Source: Trueperaceae bacterium (lineage in GTDB: Bacteria > Deinococcota > Deinococci > Deinococcales > Trueperaceae). Taken from it: a DNA stretch of 16,590 nt. A program made the position numbers and the translations under genes. The stretch's first letter is position 1. Each line of letters begins with the position of its first letter. A model generated the notes under the pieces. The model did no database searches. It saw nothing but the letters and a program-made list of their open reading frames with translations, and had not been told where the DNA came from. Positions 6,940 through 14,866 of the stretch are shown here, piece after piece. The DNA lies in contig SKMG01000126.1 in the NCBI GenBank assembly GCA_007121175.1, forward strand, positions 1-16,590. The letters run 5' to 3'.

Positions 6940-8259
6940 ATGTCTAGACGCAACAGCACTGCCTCGACCCGACGGCAGTTCCGGGTCGCAACGCTCGTCC
7001 TCACGCTCGCAGCGTCGCTCATGGTGGGACAGCTCGCCATGGCGGCCGAGCCTGCGGTCACCTCGCTCCGGCTCGGCGCCCTGTTCCCGCAGTCGGGTGA
7101 CCTGGCGTTCGGTGCGGCCGACGCCCTGCAGGGTGTCCAGATCGCCGTCGAGCTCTTCAACGAGACCAACGAGCACGGCATCACGGTCGAACTCGTCACG
7201 GCCGACGCGCCGAACCCCGCCGGCGGGGCCGCCGGCGTGCGGCAGCTGGTGACGGCCAACCGGGCAGACGTGATCATCGGTACCTACGCGTCGGCGATCG
7301 CCTCCGCGGCGGCACCGGCGGCCGAGCGTCTGGGCATCCCGTACGTCGAGAGCACGGCGTTCGCCGAGGGCATCACCCGGAACACCGGCAACGTCATCCG
7401 CACCACGATCTCGTCCGGCGCCCTGGGCGCGGCGGCGATGGACTTCGTGCTGACCGGGCTGGCCGAGCGGCTCGAGGTCGCCGAGGCGGACATGCGGGTG
7501 GCGCTGGTGTACACCGACGACGAGTTCGGGGTCTCGATCGCCGACGCGGCGCTCGCGCGCCTCAACGAGTCGCCCGCGACGCTGGTGCTGCAAGAGAGCT
7601 ATCCCGCGGCCACCACGCGCGATCTGTCGTCGGTGCTGCTGCGCCTCGGGCAAACCGAACCGCACGCAGTGGTGCACATCGCACAGGTGCCCGACGCGAC
7701 GCTGCTGTGGCGCCAAGCGCAGCAGCTCGACGTCTACATGCCCGCGGTGGTCGGCGCCGGCGGCGGCTACGGTCAGGCGCAGTTCGCCGCCGCGCTGGGC
7801 CCGAACGTCAACGGCATCTTCAACGTGGTGCCGCCGACCTCCGGCTCGATCAACACCGAGGCGCTCTCGCCCGAGGCGCAGGAGCTCCTGCGCGAGCTGC
7901 GCGAGCGCGTGGCCGAACGCGGCTGGAACCAGGGCAACTACACCGACTGGGCCTTCATGGGGGCCTGGGTGTTCCTCGACGAGATCCTGCCTCGCGCGAA
8001 CTCGCTCTCGGTCGACGACCTGATGGCCGCCGCCGCCGAGGTGGAAGTGGACGCGCTCGACTCGATCACCGGCTTCGGCTTCGAGTTCATCCCGGCCGGC
8101 GAGCCGAACTCGGGACAGAACCTGCGCGCGATCCCGGTGGTGCAGCAGTGGCAAGAGGGGACGCTCGACGTCGTCTACCCCGAGGAGCTGGCGGTCAGCG
8201 AGTTCATCAACGTGCCGCTGCCGACCTGGGGCGAGCGCACCGAGCAGATCGGCGACTAG
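6940..8259 (+). CDS. LIV-type (HAAT) ABC transporter substrate-binding protein
   Basis: Periplasmic receptor of a branched-chain-amino-acid-type importer (439 aa, longer than classical LivK at about 370). The N-terminus has a signal peptide with TRRQF at residues 10-14, close to the twin-arginine consensus, a hydrophobic core and likely cleavage at AMA/AEP (35/36). The Peripla_BP_6 fold begins with LRLGALFPQSGDLAFG (43-58), followed by NRADVIIGTYAS and the first-domain pattern of extracellular ligand-binding receptors. ATG 6940 was chosen because AGGAGG lies five bases upstream; an in-frame GTG at 6934 overlaps that ribosome-binding site. It heads a complete binding protein-permease-permease-ATPase-ATPase operon. 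The ligand is not decidable from sequence: members bind branched-chain amino acids, amides, urea or aromatic compounds. Confidence 0.9.
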   Translation: MSRRNSTASTRRQFRVATLVLTLAASLMVGQLAMAAEPAVTSLRLGALFPQSGDLAFGAADALQGVQIAVELFNETNEHGITVELVTADAPNPAGGAAGVRQLVTANRADVIIGTYASAIASAAAPAAERLGIPYVESTAFAEGITRNTGNVIRTTISSGALGAAAMDFVLTGLAERLEVAEADMRVALVYTDDEFGVSIADAALARLNESPATLVLQESYPAATTRDLSSVLLRLGQTEPHAVVHIAQVPDATLLWRQAQQLDVYMPAVVGAGGGYGQAQFAAALGPNVNGIFNVVPPTSGSINTEALSPEAQELLRELRERVAERGWNQGNYTDWAFMGAWVFLDEILPRANSLSVDDLMAAAAEVEVDALDSITGFGFEFIPAGEPNSGQNLRAIPVVQQWQEGTLDVVYPEELAVSEFINVPLPTWGERTEQIGD

Positions 8260-8273
8260 CCGACCCATCCGAC

Positions 8274-8302
8274 GGTGCCGCCGCTACCTCAGCGGCGGCA
8301 CC
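8274..8302 (+). other. Strong hairpin between binding-protein gene and livH
   Basis: Perfect 12-bp inverted repeat: GGTGCCGCCGCT at 8274-8285 and AGCGGCGGCACC at 8291-8302, with a five-base loop. It begins 14 bases after the binding-protein stop. Only a weak CTTGCTGT follows, so it is more likely a decay barrier or partial terminator than a full stop to transcription. Confidence 0.7.
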
Positions 8303-8385
8303 CTTGCTGTCGTCGCGGGGGCGTGCTCCCGCGCGCGCGGTGCTCGGCCGCGTCGCGGCCGGCATCTTGCCGACGGGGGACCTGC

Positions 8386-9270
8386 ATGCAATTGGCGCTC
8401 CAGATCCTGGTGAACGGCCTACTCCTCGGCGGCCTCTATGCGCTGCTCGCGGTCGGGCTCACGCTGATCTTCGGCGTGCTCAGGGTGGTGAACTTCGCCC
8501 ATGCCGAGTTCATGATGCTGGGCATGTTCGGCGTCTACTGGGTCTGGCATCTGACCGGACTCGACCCCTACCTGGCGGTGCTGGTGGTCACCCCGCTGGT
8601 CCTGCTGTTCGGCATCGTCTGCGACCGGTTGATCATCCAGCGCACCATCGGCGCGCCTGAGGTCACGGTGGTCTTCGCCACGCTGGGGTTGTCGATCTTC
8701 CTGCAGAACGCCGCGTTGACGCTGTGGACCGCCGACATTCGCTCGGTCACCACGGCCTACAGCGGGATGGTGCTCACGCCCTTCGGGCTGCGCGTCAGCG
8801 TGCCCATGCTGATCTCGTTCACCGTGGCGATGCTCGCCGCGGCGGGATTGTGGCTGGTGCTCACGCGCACCCTGTACGGCAAGGCCATCCAGGCGGTGGC
8901 GCAGAACCGCGAGGCGGCGGCGCTGATGGGCATCGACGTGCGCCGCATCTATCTCTGGACGTTCTCGGTCGCGGTCGCCGCGGCGGGGGCCATGGGCGGA
9001 CTGATCGCGCCGCTGTTCACGGTCTACCCGCGCGTCGGCATCTCCTACATCGTCACGGTCTTCGTGATCGTGGTGCTCGGTGGGCTCGGCTCGGTGCCCG
9101 GGGCCGTGCTGGCCGCCCTGCTGATCGGCCTGATCGAGGCCGCGGCAGGCTTCCTGTTCGGAGCGGCATGGGCGGAGCTCTCGTACTTCCTGATCTTCCT
9201 TGCGGTGCTGATCGCGCGCCCCCAAGGCTTCTTCGGGCGCCGTGGCGCCGAGGTCTTCGCAGGCCGCTGA
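8386..9270 (+). CDS. livH: LIV-type ABC transporter permease LivH
   Basis: Inner-membrane permease (294 aa, usual length). The LivH signature GLTLIFGVLRVVNFAHAEF is at residues 24-42. The cytoplasmic coupling loop AVAQNREAAALMGIDVRRIY and the later VLGGLGSVPGAVLAALLIG match the family. ATG 8386 follows a GGGGGAC ribosome-binding-like stretch. The same frame is open back to 8275, but that extension would be Arg/Cys-rich and would run through the hairpin, so it is rejected. It pairs with LivM, whose gene overlaps this stop codon by one base (TGATG). Confidence 0.92.
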   Translation: MQLALQILVNGLLLGGLYALLAVGLTLIFGVLRVVNFAHAEFMMLGMFGVYWVWHLTGLDPYLAVLVVTPLVLLFGIVCDRLIIQRTIGAPEVTVVFATLGLSIFLQNAALTLWTADIRSVTTAYSGMVLTPFGLRVSVPMLISFTVAMLAAAGLWLVLTRTLYGKAIQAVAQNREAAALMGIDVRRIYLWTFSVAVAAAGAMGGLIAPLFTVYPRVGISYIVTVFVIVVLGGLGSVPGAVLAALLIGLIEAAAGFLFGAAWAELSYFLIFLAVLIARPQGFFGRRGAEVFAGR

Positions 9271-10283
9271 TGGGCAACGAGCCAGCGAACGAGCTCCGTG
9301 TGTCGCTGCTGGTCGGGCTGCCGCTGGCCGCTGCGCTGGTCGCGGTCCCGACCTTCGTCAGCGACGTGTTCTGGCTCGGGCTCGGCATCACGGTGCTGAT
9401 GTGGGCAGCGCTCGCGACCGCGTGGAACATCTCCGGAGGGCTGGCCGGCGGACTGTCACTCGGCCACGCTGCTTACTTCGGGGTCGGAGCCTATACGGCC
9501 ACGCTGCTCTTCTTGCGATTCGGGATCAGCCCGTACTTCGGCCTGCTGGCGGGCGCCGTGCTGGCCGGCGCGCTCGGCGCCGCGATCGGCGCGATCACCC
9601 TGCGCCTGCGTGGGCCCTTCTTCGTGCTCGCCACGCTGGCGTTCGGCATCGTCGTGCACATCGCGGCGGTGAACTGGCGTGACCTGACCCGCGGTGCCGC
9701 CGGTCTGCTGCTGCCGTTCGGCGGCGGGGCGCGGAACATGCTGTTCGCCGGCGTCGCGCCCTACTGGTACTTGGGCCTGGGACTGCTGGCGCTGACACTG
9801 GGCGTGACGCTGGCGATCCGCCGGTCGCCGCTCGGCTACTACTTAGTGGCGCTGCGCGAGGACGAGGACGCGGCGCGAGCGCTCGGAGTCAAGGTGGTGC
9901 GCTGCAAGGTGGCGGCGAGCGCGATCTCGGCGGCACTGACCGCCTGCGCCGGAGCGTTCTACGCCACCTACATCCAGTACATCGACCCCTCGAGCACCAC
10001 GCAGTTCGAGATCTCGGTGCAGATCGCGCTCATCGCCATCGTCGGCGGGATCGGCACCACCTTCGGGCCGGCGCTGGGGGCGTTGGTGGTGGTGCCGCTC
10101 GGTGAGATCCTGCGCGCCTCGCTCGGCGGCGGTCCGGCACTGATGCTCTACGGGCTCATGCTGATCGTCATCGTGCTGGCTGCACCGAACGGAGTGATCG
10201 GCCTGCTGCAGCGGCTGCTCTCCATGATGCGCTCAGGCGCGCGGCGGCGGGCGACCACACGAAGGAGCCGCGGCCATGCTTGA
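9270..10283 (+). CDS. livM: LIV-type ABC transporter permease LivM
   Basis: Second inner-membrane permease (337 aa). The LivM signature NISGGLAGGLSLGHAAYFGV is at 53-72, and the coupling loop ALREDEDAARALGVKVVRCK at about 194-213. The C-terminal GGIGTTFGPALGA is also characteristic. ATG 9270 shares its A with the livH stop (TGATG), pointing to translational coupling; there is no strong ribosome-binding site of its own. The open frame extends upstream to 8724, but that part is an out-of-frame shadow of livH. The 3' end overlaps livG by 8 bases and is unusually Arg-rich because it also carries the livG ribosome-binding site. Confidence 0.92.
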   Translation: MGNEPANELRVSLLVGLPLAAALVAVPTFVSDVFWLGLGITVLMWAALATAWNISGGLAGGLSLGHAAYFGVGAYTATLLFLRFGISPYFGLLAGAVLAGALGAAIGAITLRLRGPFFVLATLAFGIVVHIAAVNWRDLTRGAAGLLLPFGGGARNMLFAGVAPYWYLGLGLLALTLGVTLAIRRSPLGYYLVALREDEDAARALGVKVVRCKVAASAISAALTACAGAFYATYIQYIDPSSTTQFEISVQIALIAIVGGIGTTFGPALGALVVVPLGEILRASLGGGPALMLYGLMLIVIVLAAPNGVIGLLQRLLSMMRSGARRRATTRRSRGHA

Positions 10284-10981
10284 GGTGCAGGGGGTCACGG
10301 TCGACTTCGACGGCCTGCGCGCGGTGGACGCCGCCTCCTTCCGGGTCGACGAGGGTTGCATCGTCGGCCTGATCGGCCCGAACGGCGCGGGCAAGACGAC
10401 GCTGTTCAACACGGTCACCGGCATGATCCGGCCCTCGGCGGGCACGGTGCGCTTCGCGGGGCGCGACCTCGCCCGGCTCGATCCCGCCGACCGGAGCCGG
10501 TTGGGCATCGCCCGCACCTTCCAGATCGTCAAGCCCTTCGGCGGTCTGAGCGTGCGCGACAACGTGCTGGTGGGCGCGCTGACCCGCGGCCAGGCAGTGG
10601 CGGAGGCACGCCGCACGGCTGAGGCCACGCTCGAGCGGCTGACCATGACGCACTTGGCCGACGCTCTCGCCGCCAGCTTGCCACTCGCGCTGCGCAAACG
10701 GCTGGAGGTCGCGCGGGCGCTGGCGACCGGGCCGCGGCTGCTGCTGCTCGACGAGATCATGGGCGGGCTCAACCCTACCGAGGTCAACGAGACGCTGACG
10801 CTGATCCGGGCGCTCAACGCCGAGGGCCTGACGTTCCTGATCATCGAGCACAACATGCACGCCATCATGCAGATCGCGGAGACGGTGCTGGTGCTGAACC
10901 AAGGCCGCCTCATCGCCGAGGGCGAGCCGGCTGCGATCACCCGCGATCCTCAGGTCATCGCCGTCTACCTAGGAGAGCCGC

Positions 10982-10995
<14 letters not shown>
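10276..10995 (+). CDS. livG: LIV-type ABC transporter ATPase LivG
   Basis: Cytoplasmic ATPase subunit (239 aa). Walker A is GPNGAGKTT (34-42), the Q-loop Gln is 83 (ARTFQIVKPF), Walker B is LLLLDE (155-160), the D-loop LNPTE (165-169), and the switch His192 (EHNMH). The ABC signature is degenerate: LPLALRKRLEVARAL at 135-149 replaces the usual LSGGQ/LAYGQ core, although the following RKRLEVARAL is conserved. Variants of this kind are known in some LivG branches, so it is probably functional in a heterodimer with LivF. ATG 10276 follows AGGAG. It overlaps livM by 8 bases and livF by 14. Confidence 0.92.
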
Positions 10996-11689
<694 letters not shown>

Positions 11690-11692
<3 letters not shown>

Positions 11693-11774
11693 GCCGCTCG
11701 CGCGCCAGACCGGCGGAGTCCAGCCGGCCTGGCCCCGCTGAACTGGCCGCAGCGGCCGCGCAGCGAGCGGCTCA
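11690..11774. terminator. Convergent inverted repeat containing both stop codons
   Basis: TGAGCCGCTCGC at 11690-11701 recurs as its exact reverse complement at 11763-11774. Each copy starts with the TGA of its gene, livF on the plus strand and the creatininase-family gene on the minus strand. The 61 bases between contain smaller GC-rich inverted repeats. It would form a long hairpin in either transcript and so may act as a bidirectional terminator, though it lacks a T-tract. Confidence 0.55.
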
Positions 11775-12545
11775 ATCCGGCCGGTACTCCAGCGCGTCGA
11801 CCGGGTCGTAACGCAAGCCCTCCTGCTCGAAGCGGCGCATGTAGTCGGTCATGTAGCGGATCACCGCATCGACGATCTTCGCGCCCTTCTCGGGCGTGCC
11901 CTTCTCCGCTGCGCCACTCGCGCCGTAGCCGGTGATCTCGTCGAAGGTCCAGATCTCCTTCACGAAAGGATCGAGGCGCGTAGGGACCTGACCGCGCGCA
12001 TGCTCCATGTGCATCAGTTCGGGGAACAGCGCCAAGCCGATCGAGGTCTCGACCTCGCCGGCGTGGCCCCAGCCCGACCAGACCTCGAAGGTGTCGGCGG
12101 GCAGCATCTGCGCCAGGATCGTCCACCAGTCGAACACCGCCAGCGACATCTCCGGGTGGCGCACCTTGACGTCGCGGGCCGCGATCTCGGCGCACGGGAT
12201 GTTGCCGTCGTGCCCGTTGAGGATCAGCACCTTGCGGAGGCCCCAGTGGTGCAGCGACTCGAGCACCTCGCTGATCACGCGTATCTGCGTCTCGTTCGTG
12301 AGCGTGACGTTGATCGGCTTGTGGCGGTAGTGGGTGCTCATGCCCAGGTAGTAAGGCGGTAAGACGAAGGTCTTCTCGCACTGCTCGGCGATCTTCACCG
12401 CCAGCGCGTGCGAGGTGAGTCCGTCTGTACCGAAGGGCATGTGATCGCCGTGGCTCTCGCACGCGCCGATGGGCACGATCGCGGTATCGAAGCCGCTCTC
12501 GGCGAACGAGCGGGTGTTCATCTCCTCGAGCCTCACCGTGCGCAT
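11772..12545 (-). CDS. Creatininase-family amidohydrolase
   Basis: Metal-dependent amidohydrolase of the creatininase/MftE fold (257 aa, usual length). Motifs in order: VPIGACESHGDHMPFGTDG at 24-42 (candidate ligands Glu30, His32, Asp41), NGHDGN at 110-115 (His112) and GHAGEVETS at 160-168 (Glu166). The NGHDGN form lacks the Glu of true creatininase (NGHYEN), so creatinine is unlikely to be the substrate; related proteins act on other cyclic amides or peptides. ATG 12545 was chosen because AAGAAGGG is about ten bases upstream. ATG 12554 is an alternative but sits almost against that site, and the longer frame to 12719 overlaps the upstream gene. It lies 146 bases downstream of the URO-D-family gene on the same strand. 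Confidence 0.85.
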   Translation of the reverse strand: MRTVRLEEMNTRSFAESGFDTAIVPIGACESHGDHMPFGTDGLTSHALAVKIAEQCEKTFVLPPYYLGMSTHYRHKPINVTLTNETQIRVISEVLESLHHWGLRKVLILNGHDGNIPCAEIAARDVKVRHPEMSLAVFDWWTILAQMLPADTFEVWSGWGHAGEVETSIGLALFPELMHMEHARGQVPTRLDPFVKEIWTFDEITGYGASGAAEKGTPEKGAKIVDAVIRYMTDYMRRFEQEGLRYDPVDALEYRPD

Positions 12546-12608
12546 GGTCGACATTCCCTTCTTGACGAGACATCGGCCGGCGCGGAGGCGCGCCGTCCAC
12601 ACCCCAGG

Positions 12609-12614
12609 AGTATA
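12609..12614 (-). promoter_or_regulatory. Possible -10 for the creatininase-family gene
   Basis: TATACT on the minus strand, 63 bases before the chosen ATG. No convincing -35 at 16-18 bases; GTGACG lies 14 bases away. It suggests the gene may have its own promoter in addition to read-through. Confidence 0.3.
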
Positions 12615-12659
12615 GATGATGTCCGGAACGTCACCCGGCGGCCTTCTGAGGCAGCTGCA

Positions 12660-12688
12660 CGGCGGCGCCCGCCGGCCCGGCGCCGCCG
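12660..12688 (-). terminator. Hairpin after the URO-D-family gene
   Basis: Perfect 9-bp inverted repeat: CGGCGGCGC at 12660-12668 and GCGCCGCCG at 12680-12688, with an 11-base loop. It lies just after the URO-D-family stop. It has no T-tract, so it may be an attenuator or terminator between the two genes. Confidence 0.45.
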
Positions 12689-12691
12689 GCC

Positions 12692-13693
12692 TCACGGCCG
12701 GTAGGGCACCGGGCGGCACAGCGCCTCGAGATTCGCCGGCGGGGTGCCAGCCGGGATCTCGCAGCCGCCATTGACCATGTACGGGTTGCCAACCTGCTCG
12801 TAGGCCGCTTCCACGGCTCGCGCGATCGCCGCGGGCGAGCCGTTCCTGAGAACGGTGACGGGGTCGAGGTTGCCGGTGATCACCACCCGCGGGCCGACGG
12901 CCTCACGCACCGCGGCCAGGTCGACCAGATGATCGACGTCGACGACGTCGACGCGTAGGTCAGCGATGCCTGGAAGCAGGTGGGTGAGGTTGCCGCAGAT
13001 GTGCAACTTCGCAAACGCCCCCATGGCTTGGATGGCCTGCACCAGTCGCTTCTCGCGAGGCTGGATCAGGCGCTCATAGGTGCGCGGGTCGATCTGGCTG
13101 GCGACGGCGTCGCCGATGCCGATGGTGTCGGCGCCGGCGTCGACCTGCGCGCGGGCGAACGCGATGCCCGTCTCGACGCAGGCGTCCATCAGCTCACCGG
13201 CGAAGGCCGGATCGTCCATCAGATCGAGCATGAAGGTCATCACGCCGCGCAAGTTGGCGGCCTCGGCGGCGGGGCCCTCCACCCAGCCCAGCAGCGAGTA
13301 GGCGCCCGCATGGCGCTGCGCGTAGAGCTCCACCGCCTCGATGCGATCGAGCATCCGCGCCGAGCGCCGGGGTTCGGGCGTGGGTAGTGCGGAGAGGTCC
13401 TTGCTGCCCGCGAGCGGGTGCGTCGAGCGCGGCGGGCCGTCGGCGACGAACGTCACCTCGCCGCCGAAACCCTGCGTCTCGCGGTAGGGGTCGGATATGC
13501 AGCTGAGCTGGTCGACGCCGAACGCCTCGGCGCAGCGCACGTTGGCCTCCACCAGCACGCGGTGGTCGGCGGCGAAGCGACCGTAGTCCGATCCTATGAA
13601 CTCGGCGGCGAACTGCATCAGGATCGGGGTCCGGGGCAGGTGATCGACGGCTCTGCCCTGCATCACCCCGAGGTAGCGCTCGAAGGCGTTCAT
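12692..13693 (-). CDS. URO-D-family protein, corrinoid-methyltransferase-like
   Basis: TIM-barrel protein of the uroporphyrinogen decarboxylase superfamily (333 aa). It carries the zinc pattern of MtaA/MtbA-type cobalamin methyltransferases: His231 and Cys233 in KLHICGN, and Cys311 in NGGCEIP. VITGNLDPV at 271-279 and NGGCEIPAGTPPANLEAL at 308-325 are typical of this branch. The N-terminal arginine motifs of haem-pathway HemE are absent, so a role in haem synthesis is unlikely. ATG 13693 follows GGAG with a five-base spacer. No corrinoid protein gene is nearby, so the methyl donor and acceptor are unknown. It is transcribed toward the creatininase-family gene and away from the first EamA gene. 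Confidence 0.8.
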   Translation of the reverse strand: MNAFERYLGVMQGRAVDHLPRTPILMQFAAEFIGSDYGRFAADHRVLVEANVRCAEAFGVDQLSCISDPYRETQGFGGEVTFVADGPPRSTHPLAGSKDLSALPTPEPRRSARMLDRIEAVELYAQRHAGAYSLLGWVEGPAAEAANLRGVMTFMLDLMDDPAFAGELMDACVETGIAFARAQVDAGADTIGIGDAVASQIDPRTYERLIQPREKRLVQAIQAMGAFAKLHICGNLTHLLPGIADLRVDVVDVDHLVDLAAVREAVGPRVVITGNLDPVTVLRNGSPAAIARAVEAAYEQVGNPYMVNGGCEIPAGTPPANLEALCRPVPYRP

Positions 13694-13781
13694 GTGCGCT
13701 CCGTTCAGTCGGCCCCGCGGCCGTGCCGCTCCTAGCCTACCCGGCTCGGCAACACTGCGGCCGCTTCGAGTCCATCACGGG

Positions 13782-13810
13782 TTGACCGCCTACCGCGAGC
13801 GTTGCATGCT
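13782..13810 (+). promoter_or_regulatory. Promoter of the first EamA gene, probably leaderless
   Basis: TTGACC (13782-13787), a 17-base spacer, then CATGCT (13805-13810). Only five bases separate CATGCT from ATG 13816, so transcription would begin at about the A of the start codon. No Shine-Dalgarno sequence is visible. The same elements with the same spacing precede the duplicate gene, which supports them. CATGCT is a weak -10 (3 of 6). Confidence 0.5.
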
Positions 13811-13815
13811 GCCGC

Positions 13816-14757
13816 ATGCTGCCGTCACCGCGCCGCCCCGATCCTGTCGCCCTGGTGCTCTTCGCCGTCTGCGTGCTGCTGGGATCGGGCAACTTCCTGG
13901 CCGTGCGCTTCTCCAACCTCGAACTGCCGCCGCTCTGGGGTGCCGGGCTACGCTTCAGCCTGGCGGGCGTCGCCTTTCTGGCGATCGCCGCCGCGGCGCG
14001 CAGGCCATGGCCGCGGGGGCCCGCGCTCATCCGCACGGTGAGCTTCGGGCTGCTCAACTTCGGCGTCTTCTTCGCGCTCATGTACTGGGCGCTGCTGCAC
14101 GTCACCGCCGGCGTCGCCACCATCGTGCTGGCGACAGTGCCGCTGGTGACCCTGTTCCTCGCGGTCGCGCAGCGGCTCGAGCGCTTCCGCGTGCGCGCCC
14201 TGATCGGCGGCCTCGCCGCCCTGTTCGGCATCGGCTGGCTGGCCTTCTCACCGGTGGCCCTCGACGTGCCCCTGCTGCCGCTGCTGGCGCTGCTCGGCGC
14301 CTCGCTGGCGATCGGCCAGAGCCTGATCCTCGGCAAGCGCGTCAGCGGCACCTTCCCGCCGGTCACCAACGCGATCGCCATGACGGCCGGAGCCGCGCTG
14401 CTGCTGATCGCCTCGCGCGCCGTCGGTGAGCCGTGGATCTGGCCACAGCTGCCCGAAGCGCGCTGGGCCCTGCTCTACCTGGTGCTCTTCGGCTCCATCA
14501 CCCTGTTCGCGCTCACGCTCCTGCTGATCCGCCGCTGGGCGCCCTCGGCCACCAGCTACGCCTTCGTGGTGATGCCCGTCAGCACGCTACTGCTCGAGGG
14601 GTGGCTGCTCGGCGTCCCGGTCACGACCGCAGCCCTCGTCGGCGCCGGCCTGGTGATGGTCGGGGTGTGGTTCGGGGCGTTGGCGCCGGATAGCCGCGCC
14701 AGAGCCACCGCGCCGCCGAGGCCGGCATCAGCGAAACCGCCGAGGCCGAGCGAGTAG
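13816..14757 (+). CDS. EamA/DMT-family transporter, copy 1
   Basis: Inner-membrane drug/metabolite transporter (313 aa) with about ten hydrophobic segments in two EamA halves, beginning ALVLFAVCVLLGSGNFLAVR and ending VGAGLVMVGVWFGALAP. A short Pro/Arg-rich cytoplasmic tail follows (residues 291-313). Early family-like motifs are LPPLWGAGLRF (37-47) and NFGVFFALMYWALLHVTAG (81-99). Substrate unknown; the family exports amino acids and other metabolites. It is divergent from the URO-D-family gene with 122 bases between. ATG 13816 lies immediately after a putative -10, and no ribosome-binding site is seen. It is about 77% identical to the next gene (242 of 313 residues by hand count) without gaps. 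Confidence 0.88.
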   Translation: MLPSPRRPDPVALVLFAVCVLLGSGNFLAVRFSNLELPPLWGAGLRFSLAGVAFLAIAAAARRPWPRGPALIRTVSFGLLNFGVFFALMYWALLHVTAGVATIVLATVPLVTLFLAVAQRLERFRVRALIGGLAALFGIGWLAFSPVALDVPLLPLLALLGASLAIGQSLILGKRVSGTFPPVTNAIAMTAGAALLLIASRAVGEPWIWPQLPEARWALLYLVLFGSITLFALTLLLIRRWAPSATSYAFVVMPVSTLLLEGWLLGVPVTTAALVGAGLVMVGVWFGALAPDSRARATAPPRPASAKPPRPSE

Positions 14758-14832
14758 AGGAGCGACTCGACGGGCACGACAGTGCGCTCGGCGCCGTGCC
14801 GGAGCGGCGTTTGAGGGCGCCATGGTCAGGTG

Positions 14833-14861
14833 TTGACCCAGCGGTGCTCGCGGTGCATGCT
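14833..14861 (+). promoter_or_regulatory. Promoter of the second EamA gene, probably leaderless
   Basis: TTGACC (14833-14838), a 17-base spacer whose sequence has largely diverged, then CATGCT (14856-14861), five bases before ATG 14867. Conservation of both hexamers and their spacing in the duplicate suggests selection, or simply recent duplication. Confidence 0.5.
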
Positions 14862-14866
14862 GCCGC

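Larger units (their letters stand above)
13781..14780. repeat. Tandem duplication, copy 1
   Basis: A 1-kb unit holding a promoter, an EamA gene and 23 bases past its stop. It is repeated 1051 bp to the right without net gaps. Outside these limits the flanks show no obvious similarity. Confidence 0.85.

Noticed and set aside
6916..8268. 450-codon minus-strand open frame opposite the LIV binding protein
   Set aside because: It mirrors the GC-rich coding strand, is rich in Arg, His and Gly, has no recognisable domain, and the plus strand encodes a clear Peripla_BP_6 protein.
8724..9269. Upstream extension of the LivM frame
   Set aside because: It lies wholly inside livH in another phase and is Arg/Gly/His-rich; LivM begins at the TGATG junction at 9270.
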